NCBI GenBank assembly: GCA_964417685.1
Contig: CAYQIT010000002.1
Coordinates: 147,918 to 211,917, forward strand
DNA length: 64,000 bases
Direction of reading: 5' to 3'
Source: CAJQGY01 sp964417685
Lineage (GTDB): Bacteria > Pseudomonadota > Gammaproteobacteria > Magnimaribacterales > D2472
Numbering within the stretch: the first letter of the stretch is position 1; each line of letters begins with the position of its first letter. The position numbers were made by a program, and so were the translations under genes. Below the pieces are notes generated by a model, which saw only the letters and a program-made list of their open reading frames with translations, had not been told where the DNA came from and made no database searches. Shown here piece by piece: positions 17,113 through 25,238 of the stretch.

Positions 17113-17849
17113 ATGAAAGGTTAAGGTTTGTAGTTGCTGGATTTTTTGTAGGTCTTGCTGAAATTCTTCCTGGTATATCTGGTTCCACCGTAGCAATAGC
17201 TTTTAATGTTTACCAAAAATTCATTCTATTTTTATCTAATTTAAAAGTATCTAACTTAAGTCTCAAATACGAAGAATTAAATAAAGTCTTTTTTTTAGAT
17301 CTTATTATTCCTTTCCTTTTCTCAATGGCTTTGACTGTAATCTTATTATCTAACTTAATAATGTTTTTATTTTCTGAATATACATATTATTTTTTGGTTT
17401 TCTTGGGTTTATTGATGTGCTTAATTGCTTTTGTATTACTAAAAAGGATCAAAGGTCGTCTAGATAATAAATTAAAATTATTTTTTTATTTTAGTCTTGG
17501 TGCTGTTTTTGGCTTTTTGTTAAATCAGATTAATTTAATTCTTACAAATCCTAATTTTATTATTCTTTTGGCAGTTGGGTTTATAGCTTTTACCTTTTTT
17601 TTAATGCCAGGAATATCTGGAAGCGCAGTACTATTGTCTATTGGTGCTTATGAATTGATAATTGGATCGATAGCAACATTAAATATAACAACATTAATTC
17701 CTTTTGCTTTGGGATGCCTAATATCACTTTTTACAATGCCAAAAATTGTTAATTATCTACTAGATAGATTTAATACAAATATAATGACTTTTTTTTCAGC
17801 TCTTATTTTAGTTAGCGGGATATTATTGTTCCCATTTATTACCTTATAA
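17109..17849 (+). CDS. DUF368 / PopT-type membrane protein, putative undecaprenyl-phosphate translocase
   Basis: The 246-residue hydrophobic protein has about eight membrane segments and two copies of the family's signature, PGISGST (about residues 22-28) and PGISGSA (about 167-173), each lying in a re-entrant-like hairpin. DUF368 members have been reported to recycle undecaprenyl phosphate across the inner membrane for wall and envelope synthesis; this is family knowledge, not seen here. It occupies the place of yqaA/nlpD/rpoS after pcm. Its stop overlaps the convergent ferredoxin gene by 6 bp. Confidence 0.85.
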   Translation: MNERLRFVVAGFFVGLAEILPGISGSTVAIAFNVYQKFILFLSNLKVSNLSLKYEELNKVFFLDLIIPFLFSMALTVILLSNLIMFLFSEYTYYFLVFLGLLMCLIAFVLLKRIKGRLDNKLKLFFYFSLGAVFGFLLNQINLILTNPNFIILLAVGFIAFTFFLMPGISGSAVLLSIGAYELIIGSIATLNITTLIPFALGCLISLFTMPKIVNYLLDRFNTNIMTFFSALILVSGILLFPFITL

Positions 17850-18167
17850 ACCTATTAGGTCTCTTTTATTTTTAACTGATTCGTATTTTTCAGCTTCTGG
17901 ATGAGGGTCTTTGGCCTCAACTATATTTTCGTATACCTCAGATAGCCGTGCATTAATTTCAATAAAATCAATCTGGTCCTCAGGAAGCTCATCCTCTGAA
18001 AGGATTGCATCAATAGGGCACTCAGGTTCACAAAGAGCGCAATCAATACATTCGTCAGGATGAATGACTAAGAAATCAGGACCTTCGTAGAAACAATCAA
18101 CAGGGCATACCTCTACACAGTCTGTGTATTTACATTTAATACAGGATTCAGTTACTACAAATGTCAT
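17844..18167 (-). CDS. fdxA: seven-iron ferredoxin FdxA
   Basis: Electron carrier of the Azotobacter ferredoxin I type. The 107-residue protein has the [3Fe-4S]/[4Fe-4S] cysteine pattern: CIKCKYTDCVEVCPVDC near the N-terminus and CIDCALCEPECP near residues 40-51, followed by a conserved C-terminal extension ending in KRDLIGL. It is transcribed away from recA. In Pseudomonas fdxA lies between rpoS and mutS-recA, so its position here next to recA is the remainder of that arrangement. Confidence 0.95.
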   Translation of the reverse strand: MTFVVTESCIKCKYTDCVEVCPVDCFYEGPDFLVIHPDECIDCALCEPECPIDAILSEDELPEDQIDFIEINARLSEVYENIVEAKDPHPEAEKYESVKNKRDLIGL

Positions 18168-18232
18168 ATACTTAGAATAATAACGTAAAATTAAAAAGAA
18201 GACTTTAAGTGATTAAACAAAAAAAATATATA

Positions 18233-18249
18233 AACTTTTAATTAAAGTT
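18233..18249. promoter_or_regulatory. 17-bp inverted repeat between fdxA and recA
   Basis: AACTTT (18233-18238) and AAAGTT (18244-18249) flank a 5-bp AT spacer. It touches the recA -35 candidate. In such AT-rich DNA a 6-bp dyad can arise by chance, so a regulatory role is only a possibility. Confidence 0.25.
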
Positions 18250-18277
18250 GTATTTTTCTTATATTAAGTATTATACT
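18248..18277 (+). promoter_or_regulatory. candidate recA promoter
   Basis: TTGTAT (18248-18253) and TATACT (18272-18277) are spaced 18 bp apart. The -10 hexamer overlaps the left half of the LexA box at 18274-18293, the expected geometry for LexA repression. Confidence 0.5.
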
Positions 18278-18293
18278 GTATATACATACAGTA
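18274..18293 (+). promoter_or_regulatory. LexA (SOS) box
   Basis: The 20-mer TACTGTATATACATACAGTA carries the CTGT-N8-ACAG core (18276-18291) and differs at a single position from the E. coli consensus TACTGTATATATATACAGTA. It lies 12 bp before the recA ATG. lexA is not in the window. Confidence 0.93.
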
Positions 18294-18304
18294 AGGAGAA
18301 GACC

Positions 18305-19324
18305 ATGCCAAAATTAAAAGATACCAAAAAAACCTTAAAGGATACACTTGCAGATATTGATAGCCAGTTCGGGAAAGGCACAGTTATGAGAATGGGGGAT
18401 AGAGAGATATTAGACATCCCTTCAATATCTACTGGATCTCTAGGGCTTGATATAGCTCTAGGTATTGGCGGTATTCCTAAAGGGAGAGTTACAGAAATTT
18501 ATGGACCAGAATCTTCAGGAAAAACAACTTTAACCTTACAAATTATTGCTCAGTGTCAAAAGGAAGGCGGCACATGTGCCTTTATTGATGCAGAGCATGC
18601 ACTTGATCCGCAATATGCTGAAAAGCTTGGTGTTAATGTTGATGAGCTTCTTTTGTCACAACCTGATACTGGAGAGCAAGCACTAGAAGTTGCTGATATG
18701 TTAGTTAAATCAAAAAGTGTTGATTTGGTAATTATTGATTCTGTTGCAGCTTTAGTTCCAAGAGCAGAGATTGAAGGCGAGATGGGTGACCATCACGTTG
18801 GGCTTCAAGCTAGATTGATGTCACAAGCTTTAAGAAAAATTACGGGAAATATTCAAAGGTCTGGTGCAACGGTAGTTTTCATTAATCAGATAAGAATGAA
18901 GATAGGAGTTATGTTTGGTAGCCCTGAAACTACAACTGGAGGAAATGCACTTAAGTTTTATTCTTCAGTGAGGCTTGATATTAGAAGAATCGGATCTGTT
19001 AAAGAAGGCGATGAAGTAATGGGAAATGAGACTAGAGTAAAAGTTGTAAAAAATAAAGTCTCACCACCTTTCAAACAAGCAGAATTTCAAATTATGTATG
19101 GTTTAGGAATTAACCAAGAGGGTGAAATTTTAGATTTTGGACACAAGCTTGGTTTAGTGGAAAAATCTGGAGCTTTTTACAAACTTAATGGCGAAACTAT
19201 AGGGCAAGGCAAAGTAAAAGCGAGTCTTTATTTGAAAGAAAATGCCAAAATTCGTGATGGCTTAATAAAGGAAATTAGATCTTCCTATATTGCTTCTAAG
19301 CCAAAAGCAAAAGATACAAAATAA
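18305..19324 (+). CDS. recA: recombinase RecA
   Basis: Strand-exchange protein and SOS co-protease. The ATG at 18305 is chosen because AAGGAG (18293-18298) precedes it at the right distance and because the upstream in-frame codons would run through the LexA box. The 339-residue product has Walker A GPESSGKTT (about residues 67-75), the IDSVAALVPRAEIEGEMGD region in outline (IDSVA, then EGEMGD), loop 2 FINQIRMKIGVMFGSPETTTGG core, and no intein. recX does not follow. Its Holliday-junction partners ruvABC are missing from their usual locus near 25979. Confidence 0.98.
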   Translation: MPKLKDTKKTLKDTLADIDSQFGKGTVMRMGDREILDIPSISTGSLGLDIALGIGGIPKGRVTEIYGPESSGKTTLTLQIIAQCQKEGGTCAFIDAEHALDPQYAEKLGVNVDELLLSQPDTGEQALEVADMLVKSKSVDLVIIDSVAALVPRAEIEGEMGDHHVGLQARLMSQALRKITGNIQRSGATVVFINQIRMKIGVMFGSPETTTGGNALKFYSSVRLDIRRIGSVKEGDEVMGNETRVKVVKNKVSPPFKQAEFQIMYGLGINQEGEILDFGHKLGLVEKSGAFYKLNGETIGQGKVKASLYLKENAKIRDGLIKEIRSSYIASKPKAKDTK

Positions 19325-19370
19325 TAATTTGCTACAATAATCCTTATAAGAAATTTATGAGGATTTATTT

Positions 19371-20549
19371 ATGTCGGAGAAAGCATATATTGTAGGTGCA
19401 GTCAGAACTCCTGGTGGCAAAAAAAACGGTAGCTTATGTCAGTGGCACCCCGCAGATATGGGTGCAGTTGTTCTTGATGAGCTTGTTAAAATTACAGGCA
19501 TTGATCCAAAAGATATAGATGATGTTATTTTTGGTTGCGTTGATCAAGTTGGAGCTCAATCAGGAAATATTGCTAGAAATTCTATACTTGCATCAGGCTT
19601 ACCAGAATCCGTTCCAGGTACATCTGTTGATAGACAATGTGGGTCATCTCAACAGGCACTTCATTTTGCTGCACAAGCCGTAATGTCTGGAACCCAAGAT
19701 GTTGTTATTGCTGGAGGTGTTGAAGTTATGTCACTTGTTCCAATTGGTGCAAGTGTTAAAGATGGATATGATGCTGGTCATGGTTTCCCTTTTAATGCAA
19801 AAGGTATTGAAGATAGATATCCTGGTGTTTTCTTTTCCCAATTTACAGGCGCAGAACTTGTAGCAGAAAAATGGAAATTATCTCGTATTGACTTAGATAA
19901 ATTTGCCTTAGAAAGTCATAAAAAAGCAGCCCATGCAACTTCAGAAGGTTATTTTGATAGAGAAATTATTCCAATAGAATCAAAGTCAGATGCTATTGAT
20001 ACTTCAATGATCTCAAATGACGAAGGAATTAGATATGACGCATCTTTAGAAGCTTTATCAGGGCTTAAAACAGTCTCAGATGGCGGAGTTATTACAGCAG
20101 GTAATGCTAGTCAAATTACAGATGGAGCTTCTGCTGTTATGGTTTGTAATGAAAAAGGGTTAAGTAAGATTAAAAATGATCCTAGAGCTGAAATAATCTC
20201 TTTATCAGTAGTGGGAGATGACCCTGTTTTTATGCTTACTGGACCAATACCTGCAACAAAATTAGTATTAAAGACTGCTAACTTAACAATTGATGATATG
20301 GATTTGTATGAAGTTAATGAAGCCTTTGCTCCAGTTCCAATGGCATGGTCTCATGAATTAAAAGCTGATTTAAACAAGCTAAATGTTAACGGGGGTGCAA
20401 TTGCACTCGGTCATCCACTTGGAGCAACAGGAACTAAACTTATGACAACATTAATTCACGAGCTTGAAAGAAGAAATGGAACATATGCTCTTCAAGCTAT
20501 ATGTGAGGGTGGCGGGACAGCTAACGCAACCATTATTAAAAGGTTATAA
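19371..20549 (+). CDS. thiolase-family acetyl-CoA acyltransferase
   Basis: The 392-residue protein is a thiolase acting either in beta-oxidation (ketoacyl-CoA thiolysis) or in acetoacetyl-CoA synthesis. The nucleophile is Cys90 in DRQCGSSQQAL; the His of GGAIALGHPLGATG and the second Cys of CEGGGTAN complete the active site. The N-terminal ends IVGAVRTPGG are typical. Details such as HPADMGAVV suggest the FadA5/steroid-type ketothiolase subgroup, but substrate cannot be fixed. It stands alone, with no hydroxyacyl-CoA dehydrogenase partner alongside. A GAGG ribosome site precedes the ATG. Confidence 0.9.
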   Translation: MSEKAYIVGAVRTPGGKKNGSLCQWHPADMGAVVLDELVKITGIDPKDIDDVIFGCVDQVGAQSGNIARNSILASGLPESVPGTSVDRQCGSSQQALHFAAQAVMSGTQDVVIAGGVEVMSLVPIGASVKDGYDAGHGFPFNAKGIEDRYPGVFFSQFTGAELVAEKWKLSRIDLDKFALESHKKAAHATSEGYFDREIIPIESKSDAIDTSMISNDEGIRYDASLEALSGLKTVSDGGVITAGNASQITDGASAVMVCNEKGLSKIKNDPRAEIISLSVVGDDPVFMLTGPIPATKLVLKTANLTIDDMDLYEVNEAFAPVPMAWSHELKADLNKLNVNGGAIALGHPLGATGTKLMTTLIHELERRNGTYALQAICEGGGTANATIIKRL

Positions 20550-20639
20550 ATTGTATATAAAGTTTCTATGTTTTTTTGATATTTTTAATACAAATGATCT
20601 GATATATTGTTTTTATTAAATACATATTAAGGAGTAAAT

Positions 20640-21560
20640 ATGTTTTCTGGATTTCAAGTTTTTTTAATTTTTGTTTTTTTTCTTTCTATACTATTTCTAT
20701 TTTTATCAATTAAAGTAGTTCCACAATCTAAGGTATATGTTATTGAAAGGTTCGGAAAATATACTAAAACTCTTGAGTCTGGATTATCAATAATCATCCC
20801 TTTCCTTGATAGAGTTGCACACAAGGTAGATATACTTGAAAGGCAGCTCCCAAAATTTCAGATTTCAGTGATTACTAAAGATAATGTTGAGGTAGGCCTT
20901 GTATCAACTGTATTTTTTAGAATCCTAGATGCTTCAAAATCTGTATACAGAATAAAAAATATTGATTCAGCTATCGAAAACACTGCAATTTCAGTCATAA
21001 GGTCTGCTGCTGGTAAATTAGAATTAGATGATCTTCAGTCTTCCAGAGAGTCTATGAATTTAGAAATAAAAGAAAGGTTAGGTCTTGCTGCTGAGATATG
21101 GGGTGTAGAAGTTACAAGAACTGAAATTTTAGATGTTCTTGTTGATGAGCAAACAAAAGACTCCCAGAGACAACAGCTTAATGCAGAAAGAGAAAGAAGA
21201 GCTACAATCGCAAAAGCTGAAGGTGATAGAAGAAGTGTTGAGTTAAATGCCGATGCTCAACTGTATGAGGCTCAAAAAGAAGCTGAAGCTGTAAGAGTAA
21301 CTGCCGACGCCGATGCTTATGCAGTAAAAATAAAAGCAGAGGCAGACGCAGAGCAAACTAGAGTCGTTGGTAAAGCCATTAAAGAAGATGGCCAACCTGC
21401 TGTTGATTTTGAAATTATGAAGCGACAAGTTGATGGGTTAGCTAAGCTGGCATCCTCAGATCAAACAAAAACATTGGTTGTTCCATCAGATATCACTAAG
21501 GCTTTAGGAAGTGTTGAGCTATTATTAGGTTCAATTAATAGAAAAGAGGATAAAGAGTGA
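20640..21560 (+). CDS. SPFH/band 7 (stomatin-like) membrane protein, QmcA type
   Basis: The 306-residue protein has one N-terminal membrane helix (about residues 4-24), an SPFH domain beginning VVPQSKVYVIERFGKY in outline (QxxVxVxExFGK), and a long Ala/Glu/Lys/Arg coiled coil (about residues 165-250) typical of stomatins. Family members form oligomeric scaffolds in membrane microdomains. An AAGGAG site precedes the ATG. It overlaps by 4 bp the NfeD gene that follows, the classic stomatin-NfeD pairing. Confidence 0.9.
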   Translation: MFSGFQVFLIFVFFLSILFLFLSIKVVPQSKVYVIERFGKYTKTLESGLSIIIPFLDRVAHKVDILERQLPKFQISVITKDNVEVGLVSTVFFRILDASKSVYRIKNIDSAIENTAISVIRSAAGKLELDDLQSSRESMNLEIKERLGLAAEIWGVEVTRTEILDVLVDEQTKDSQRQQLNAERERRATIAKAEGDRRSVELNADAQLYEAQKEAEAVRVTADADAYAVKIKAEADAEQTRVVGKAIKEDGQPAVDFEIMKRQVDGLAKLASSDQTKTLVVPSDITKALGSVELLLGSINRKEDKE

Positions 21561-21838
21561 TAGAGTTTATTGAGAATGCTAATAACTGGTTAATTATAGG
21601 TACTCTCCTAATAATTATTGAGGTAGTGTTATTTGGCTCCTTTATATTTTTTCTTCCTGCTGGCATCGGAGCAATCATAATAGGCTTGATATATAAAATT
21701 CAGTCTTTATTACCATTTTCTCTTATATCAAGTTGGGCTGCATCCCTTGTTTTGTGGGGCATTGTATCGATTGGAATATCATTTTTCATTCAAAAATACT
21801 TTAAAAGCAATACTTCCAAAGATATTAATGACTACTAA
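21557..21838 (+). CDS. short NfeD-like membrane protein
   Basis: The 93-residue product has three hydrophobic segments and belongs with the stomatin gene upstream, as the NfeD partner does in many bacteria (E. coli qmcA-ybbJ). The characteristic C-terminal OB-fold of NfeD is absent: the protein ends in a short polar tail just after the last helix (E. coli YbbJ has about 150 residues). Assignment rests on context, membrane topology and the LIIGTLLIIIEVV / GIGAIIIG pattern. It ends 1 bp before the convergent proS. Confidence 0.75.
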   Translation: MIEFIENANNWLIIGTLLIIIEVVLFGSFIFFLPAGIGAIIIGLIYKIQSLLPFSLISSWAASLVLWGIVSIGISFFIQKYFKSNTSKDINDY

Positions 21839-21839
21839 A

Positions 21840-23114
21840 TTATTTAAAGTGATTAAATAAAAGTTTTAGGTCTTCAATTTTAGAAATAGATTCTTGACCA
21901 TCTCTCGTTCTCAATTCAACAGAACCATCATCAAGAAATTTATTACCTAAAATGATATTTATGGGTGTGCCTATCAGCTCTGAATCCTTAATTTTTGAGC
22001 CAAAACCAGCTTTTCTGTCATCAAGTAATACGTCGTAACCCTGATTTAATAATTCTTGGTACAATTTATTTGATGCATCTTCAATTTCCTTATTTTTTTC
22101 ATAGCCAATTGGAATTATATTCACATCAAATGGAGCAATAGCAGCAGGCCAGACAATTCCTTTATCATCATTATTTTGTTCTATAGAAGCGGCAACTATT
22201 CGAGAAACACCAATTCCATAACAACCCATTTGCAAGCTAATAGATTTTCCATCTTTTGTTTGAACAGTTGCCCCCATATTTTCTGAATAAACAGTACCAA
22301 GCTTAAAAATATGGCCAACTTCGATACCTTTTTTAATTTGAATAGTGCCATTACCATCTGGAGCTTTTTTGCCCTCAAGGGAAGCTATATCTTCACCATT
22401 TTTCAATAGTAGTTCGGTATTTATTGCAAACTCAGAGTCACTGCTAATAGCTATAGTGTCTTCTCCATTCTCAGCAAGAACATGAAACTCTTCAGATGCA
22501 TCACCCCCTATAGCACCTGAATCGGCCTTAACAATCTTGTATTCAAGCCCAATTTTTTCAAGTATTTTTTTGTAAGTATTTCTCATATCTATATAGCTTT
22601 TATCAAGTGATTCCTCATCAACACCAAAACTATATGCATCTTTCATTAAAAATTCTCTACTTCTCATAACGCCATATCTTGGTCTAATTTCATCTCTAAA
22701 TTTTGTTTGAATTTGATATGTATTAATGGGAAGTTCTTTATAACTCTTGATAGTATTTCTTACTAAGTCTGTAATAACTTCTTCATGTGTTGGCCCTAAA
22801 CAAAAATCACGTTCATGCCTGTCTTGAATTCTTAAAAGCTCTTTTCCCATCTTTTCCCATCTATGAGTCTCATCCCATATCTCTTTTGGTTGGACCATAG
22901 GCATCAAAACCTCTTGAGCTCCTGACTTATTCATCTCTGATCTAACAATCTCTTCAACTTTTCTAAGGACTTTTAAGCCCATTGGAAGCCATGTATATAC
23001 CCCTGAAGCCACTTTACGAATCATGCCTGCTCTAAGCATTAATTTGTGACTTATTATCTCAGCTTCTTGCGGTGCTTCTTTGAGCGTTGGTAAAACTAAT
23101 TTTGAAAATAACAT
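21840..23114 (-). CDS. proS: prolyl-tRNA synthetase lacking the INS editing domain
   Basis: Class II synthetase charging tRNA-Pro. The 424 residues contain motif 1 (SGAQEVLMPMVQP), motif 2 (KFRDEIRPRYGVMRSREFLMKDAYSF core) and motif 3 (MGCYGIGVSR), plus the anticodon domain. E. coli ProRS has 572 residues with an about 180-residue insertion between motifs 2 and 3 that clears mischarged Ala-tRNA-Pro. Here only a linker of about 40 residues joins FHVLAE...FAINTE to GIEVGHIF. This resembles the short ProRS of alphaproteobacteria. No separate YbaK/ProX-type deacylase is in the window. Confidence 0.95.
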   Translation of the reverse strand: MLFSKLVLPTLKEAPQEAEIISHKLMLRAGMIRKVASGVYTWLPMGLKVLRKVEEIVRSEMNKSGAQEVLMPMVQPKEIWDETHRWEKMGKELLRIQDRHERDFCLGPTHEEVITDLVRNTIKSYKELPINTYQIQTKFRDEIRPRYGVMRSREFLMKDAYSFGVDEESLDKSYIDMRNTYKKILEKIGLEYKIVKADSGAIGGDASEEFHVLAENGEDTIAISSDSEFAINTELLLKNGEDIASLEGKKAPDGNGTIQIKKGIEVGHIFKLGTVYSENMGATVQTKDGKSISLQMGCYGIGVSRIVAASIEQNNDDKGIVWPAAIAPFDVNIIPIGYEKNKEIEDASNKLYQELLNQGYDVLLDDRKAGFGSKIKDSELIGTPINIILGNKFLDDGSVELRTRDGQESISKIEDLKLLFNHFK

Positions 23115-23173
23115 TATTAAATTATATGAATAAAATCTTATAGTTTATAATTCTATCTTTTTTTTGAAGACAT

Positions 23174-23452
23174 ATGCCGATTTATGAATATAAATGTTCA
23201 CATTGTGGGCACCAATTGGAAGCAATACAGAAGATTAGCGATGATCCTCTTTTGCTTTGCCCAAATTGTGATAAAAACGGATTAAAAAAACAGGTCACAG
23301 CCCCATCATTCAGATTAAAGGGGTCAGGTTGGTATGAAACTGATTTTAAAACAGGAAAGAAGAAAAATCTTTTAGATGATTCATCAAAAAAAGAATCAGT
23401 AAATACAGTTACTGACTCCAAGAAAGCAGATAAAAAGGATAAGATAAGCTAA
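23174..23452 (+). CDS. FmdB-family zinc ribbon protein
   Basis: The 92-residue protein has the FmdB start PIYEYKCSHCGHQ and a second pair CPNC, a C2C2 zinc ribbon over the first 40 residues, then the KLKGSGWYETD-type segment (FRLKGSGWYETD) and a lysine/serine-rich tail. FmdB proteins are putative regulators of unknown biochemical role and lie next to aspS in many proteobacteria, as here (17 bp gap). The gene diverges from proS. Confidence 0.9.
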   Translation: MPIYEYKCSHCGHQLEAIQKISDDPLLLCPNCDKNGLKKQVTAPSFRLKGSGWYETDFKTGKKKNLLDDSSKKESVNTVTDSKKADKKDKIS

Positions 23453-23468
23453 TTAAAGAGGAATTAAA

Positions 23469-25238
23469 ATGAGATCACACTATTGTGGCGAAATAACTAC
23501 AAAAAATTTAGATAAAGAAGTTACGCTTTGTGGATGGGTTCATAAAAGAAGGGATCATGGAGGAGTCATTTTCGTAGACTTGAGAGACATAAAAGGAATC
23601 TGTCAGGTTGTTTTCAATCCAGATAGCAAAGAATCATTTCAATATGCAGAAACTTTAAGAAATGAATTTGTTATTTCTGTAAAAGGATTTGTTAGAAATA
23701 GGCTTGAGGGAACAATTAATTCAAATATGGCTACAGGTGAGGTTGAGCTTGTTGTTTCTTCTCTAGACATTTTAAGCAAAGCCACAACTCCAGTATTTCC
23801 GCTAGATGACTATCAAGATGTTAACGAGGATGTAAGACTAAAAAATAGAGTTCTTGATTTAAGAAGACCAGAGATGAATCAAAGGATCGTAACTAGATCT
23901 AAAATCTCATCAACAATTAGAAATTATCTTGATGATAATGATTTCAATGAAATAGAAACTCCTATCTTAACAAGGGCAACTCCTGAAGGAGCTAGGGATT
24001 ACATACTTCCTAGTAGAGTTCAGCCAGGAAATTTCTTTGCTTTGCCTCAGTCACCCCAGCTATTTAAACAGATGCTTATGATGGGCGGCTTAGATAAATA
24101 TTATCAAGTTGCAAGATGTTTTAGAGACGAAGATCTTAGAGCTGATAGACAGCCTGAATTTACTCAGATTGATATTGAAGCATCTTTTATTGATCAAGAT
24201 TATATTCTTGATTTAGCAGAAGGAATGGTAAAACTTCTTATTGAAAAGTTTTGCAATTATTCTCTTGATAAATTCCCAGTCCTAAATTGGCATGATTCAA
24301 TGAGAGATTATGGTTGTGATAAACCTGATTTAAGAATTCCTTTAAAGTTAGTTGAAATTTCTGAGCTTGTTGAAAATGAGGAGTTTAAAGTTTTTTCTGG
24401 CCCAGCAAAAGACGAAGGCTCTAGAGTAGTCGCTCTTAAAATCCCTGGAGGAAATAATTTATCTAGAGGACAGATTGATGAATATACTAAATTTGTCTCT
24501 AAACTTGGTGCAAAGGGCTTAGCTTATATTAAAGTAAATGCTACTGATGGCAGTGAGAATGGACTTCAGTCACCGATATTAAAATTCTTAGATGCTAAAA
24601 CTATAGAATCTATAATATCTGAACTTAATCTAGAAGCAGGCGATCTTGTATTCTTTGGCGCAGGCACAAAGAGTGTTGTTAATTTAACTATGAGTAGTTT
24701 AATTAAGAAGTTGGGAGAAGATTTAAATCTTTATGACTCAGAATGGGCGCCTTGCTGGATTGTAAACTTTCCAATGTTTGAAAGGAATACAGATGGCAAT
24801 CTTACTTCTTTGCATCATCCCTTTACATTACCTAAGTGCACAACAGAAGAATTATCAAAGGATCCAGATGGCGCATTAGCTCATGCATATGACATTGTTC
24901 TAAATGGTTATGAAGTGGGTGGAGGCTCATTAAGAATATATGATCAAGATATGCAAAAAATAGTTTTTGAAATACTAAATATCACTAAAGAAGAGGCTGA
25001 AAATAAGTTTGGATTTTTACTTAATGCCTTATCAGCTGGCTGTCCTCCTCATGGCGGTATTGCATTTGGTCTTGATAGGTTGGTTATGTTAATAACAAAT
25101 ACAACAAATATTAGAGATGTAATTGCTTTCCCAAAAACTCAGAGCGCAACTTGCTTGCTTACAGATGCACCAAGCAATGTAGATGAAAAACAGCTTGATG
25201 AACTTAAAATTCAATCAACAGTAGAGGAAGATATTTAA
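23469..25238 (+). CDS. aspS: aspartyl-tRNA synthetase, bacterial type
   Basis: Class IIb synthetase of 589 residues with the N-terminal OB-fold (LCGWVHKRRDHGGVIFVDLRD core), class II motif 2 RCFRDEDLRADRQPEFTQID core, the bacteria-specific GAD insertion in the middle, and motif 3 GLDRLVML near the C-terminus. Full length. An AGAGG site precedes the ATG. It is followed directly by yebC with no gap, as in many gammaproteobacteria. Whether it is strictly tRNA-Asp specific cannot be judged from sequence by eye. Confidence 0.97.
   Translation: MRSHYCGEITTKNLDKEVTLCGWVHKRRDHGGVIFVDLRDIKGICQVVFNPDSKESFQYAETLRNEFVISVKGFVRNRLEGTINSNMATGEVELVVSSLDILSKATTPVFPLDDYQDVNEDVRLKNRVLDLRRPEMNQRIVTRSKISSTIRNYLDDNDFNEIETPILTRATPEGARDYILPSRVQPGNFFALPQSPQLFKQMLMMGGLDKYYQVARCFRDEDLRADRQPEFTQIDIEASFIDQDYILDLAEGMVKLLIEKFCNYSLDKFPVLNWHDSMRDYGCDKPDLRIPLKLVEISELVENEEFKVFSGPAKDEGSRVVALKIPGGNNLSRGQIDEYTKFVSKLGAKGLAYIKVNATDGSENGLQSPILKFLDAKTIESIISELNLEAGDLVFFGAGTKSVVNLTMSSLIKKLGEDLNLYDSEWAPCWIVNFPMFERNTDGNLTSLHHPFTLPKCTTEELSKDPDGALAHAYDIVLNGYEVGGGSLRIYDQDMQKIVFEILNITKEEAENKFGFLLNALSAGCPPHGGIAFGLDRLVMLITNTTNIRDVIAFPKTQSATCLLTDAPSNVDEKQLDELKIQSTVEEDI

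Noticed and set aside
18248..18304. In-frame 19-residue N-terminal extension of RecA
   Set aside because: The extension would translate the promoter and LexA box; the Shine-Dalgarno AAGGAG points to ATG 18305.
20549..20640. Promoter before the SPFH gene (TTGATA and TATATT)
   Set aside because: Spacing is 21 bp, and the AT-rich stretch gives many such partial matches.
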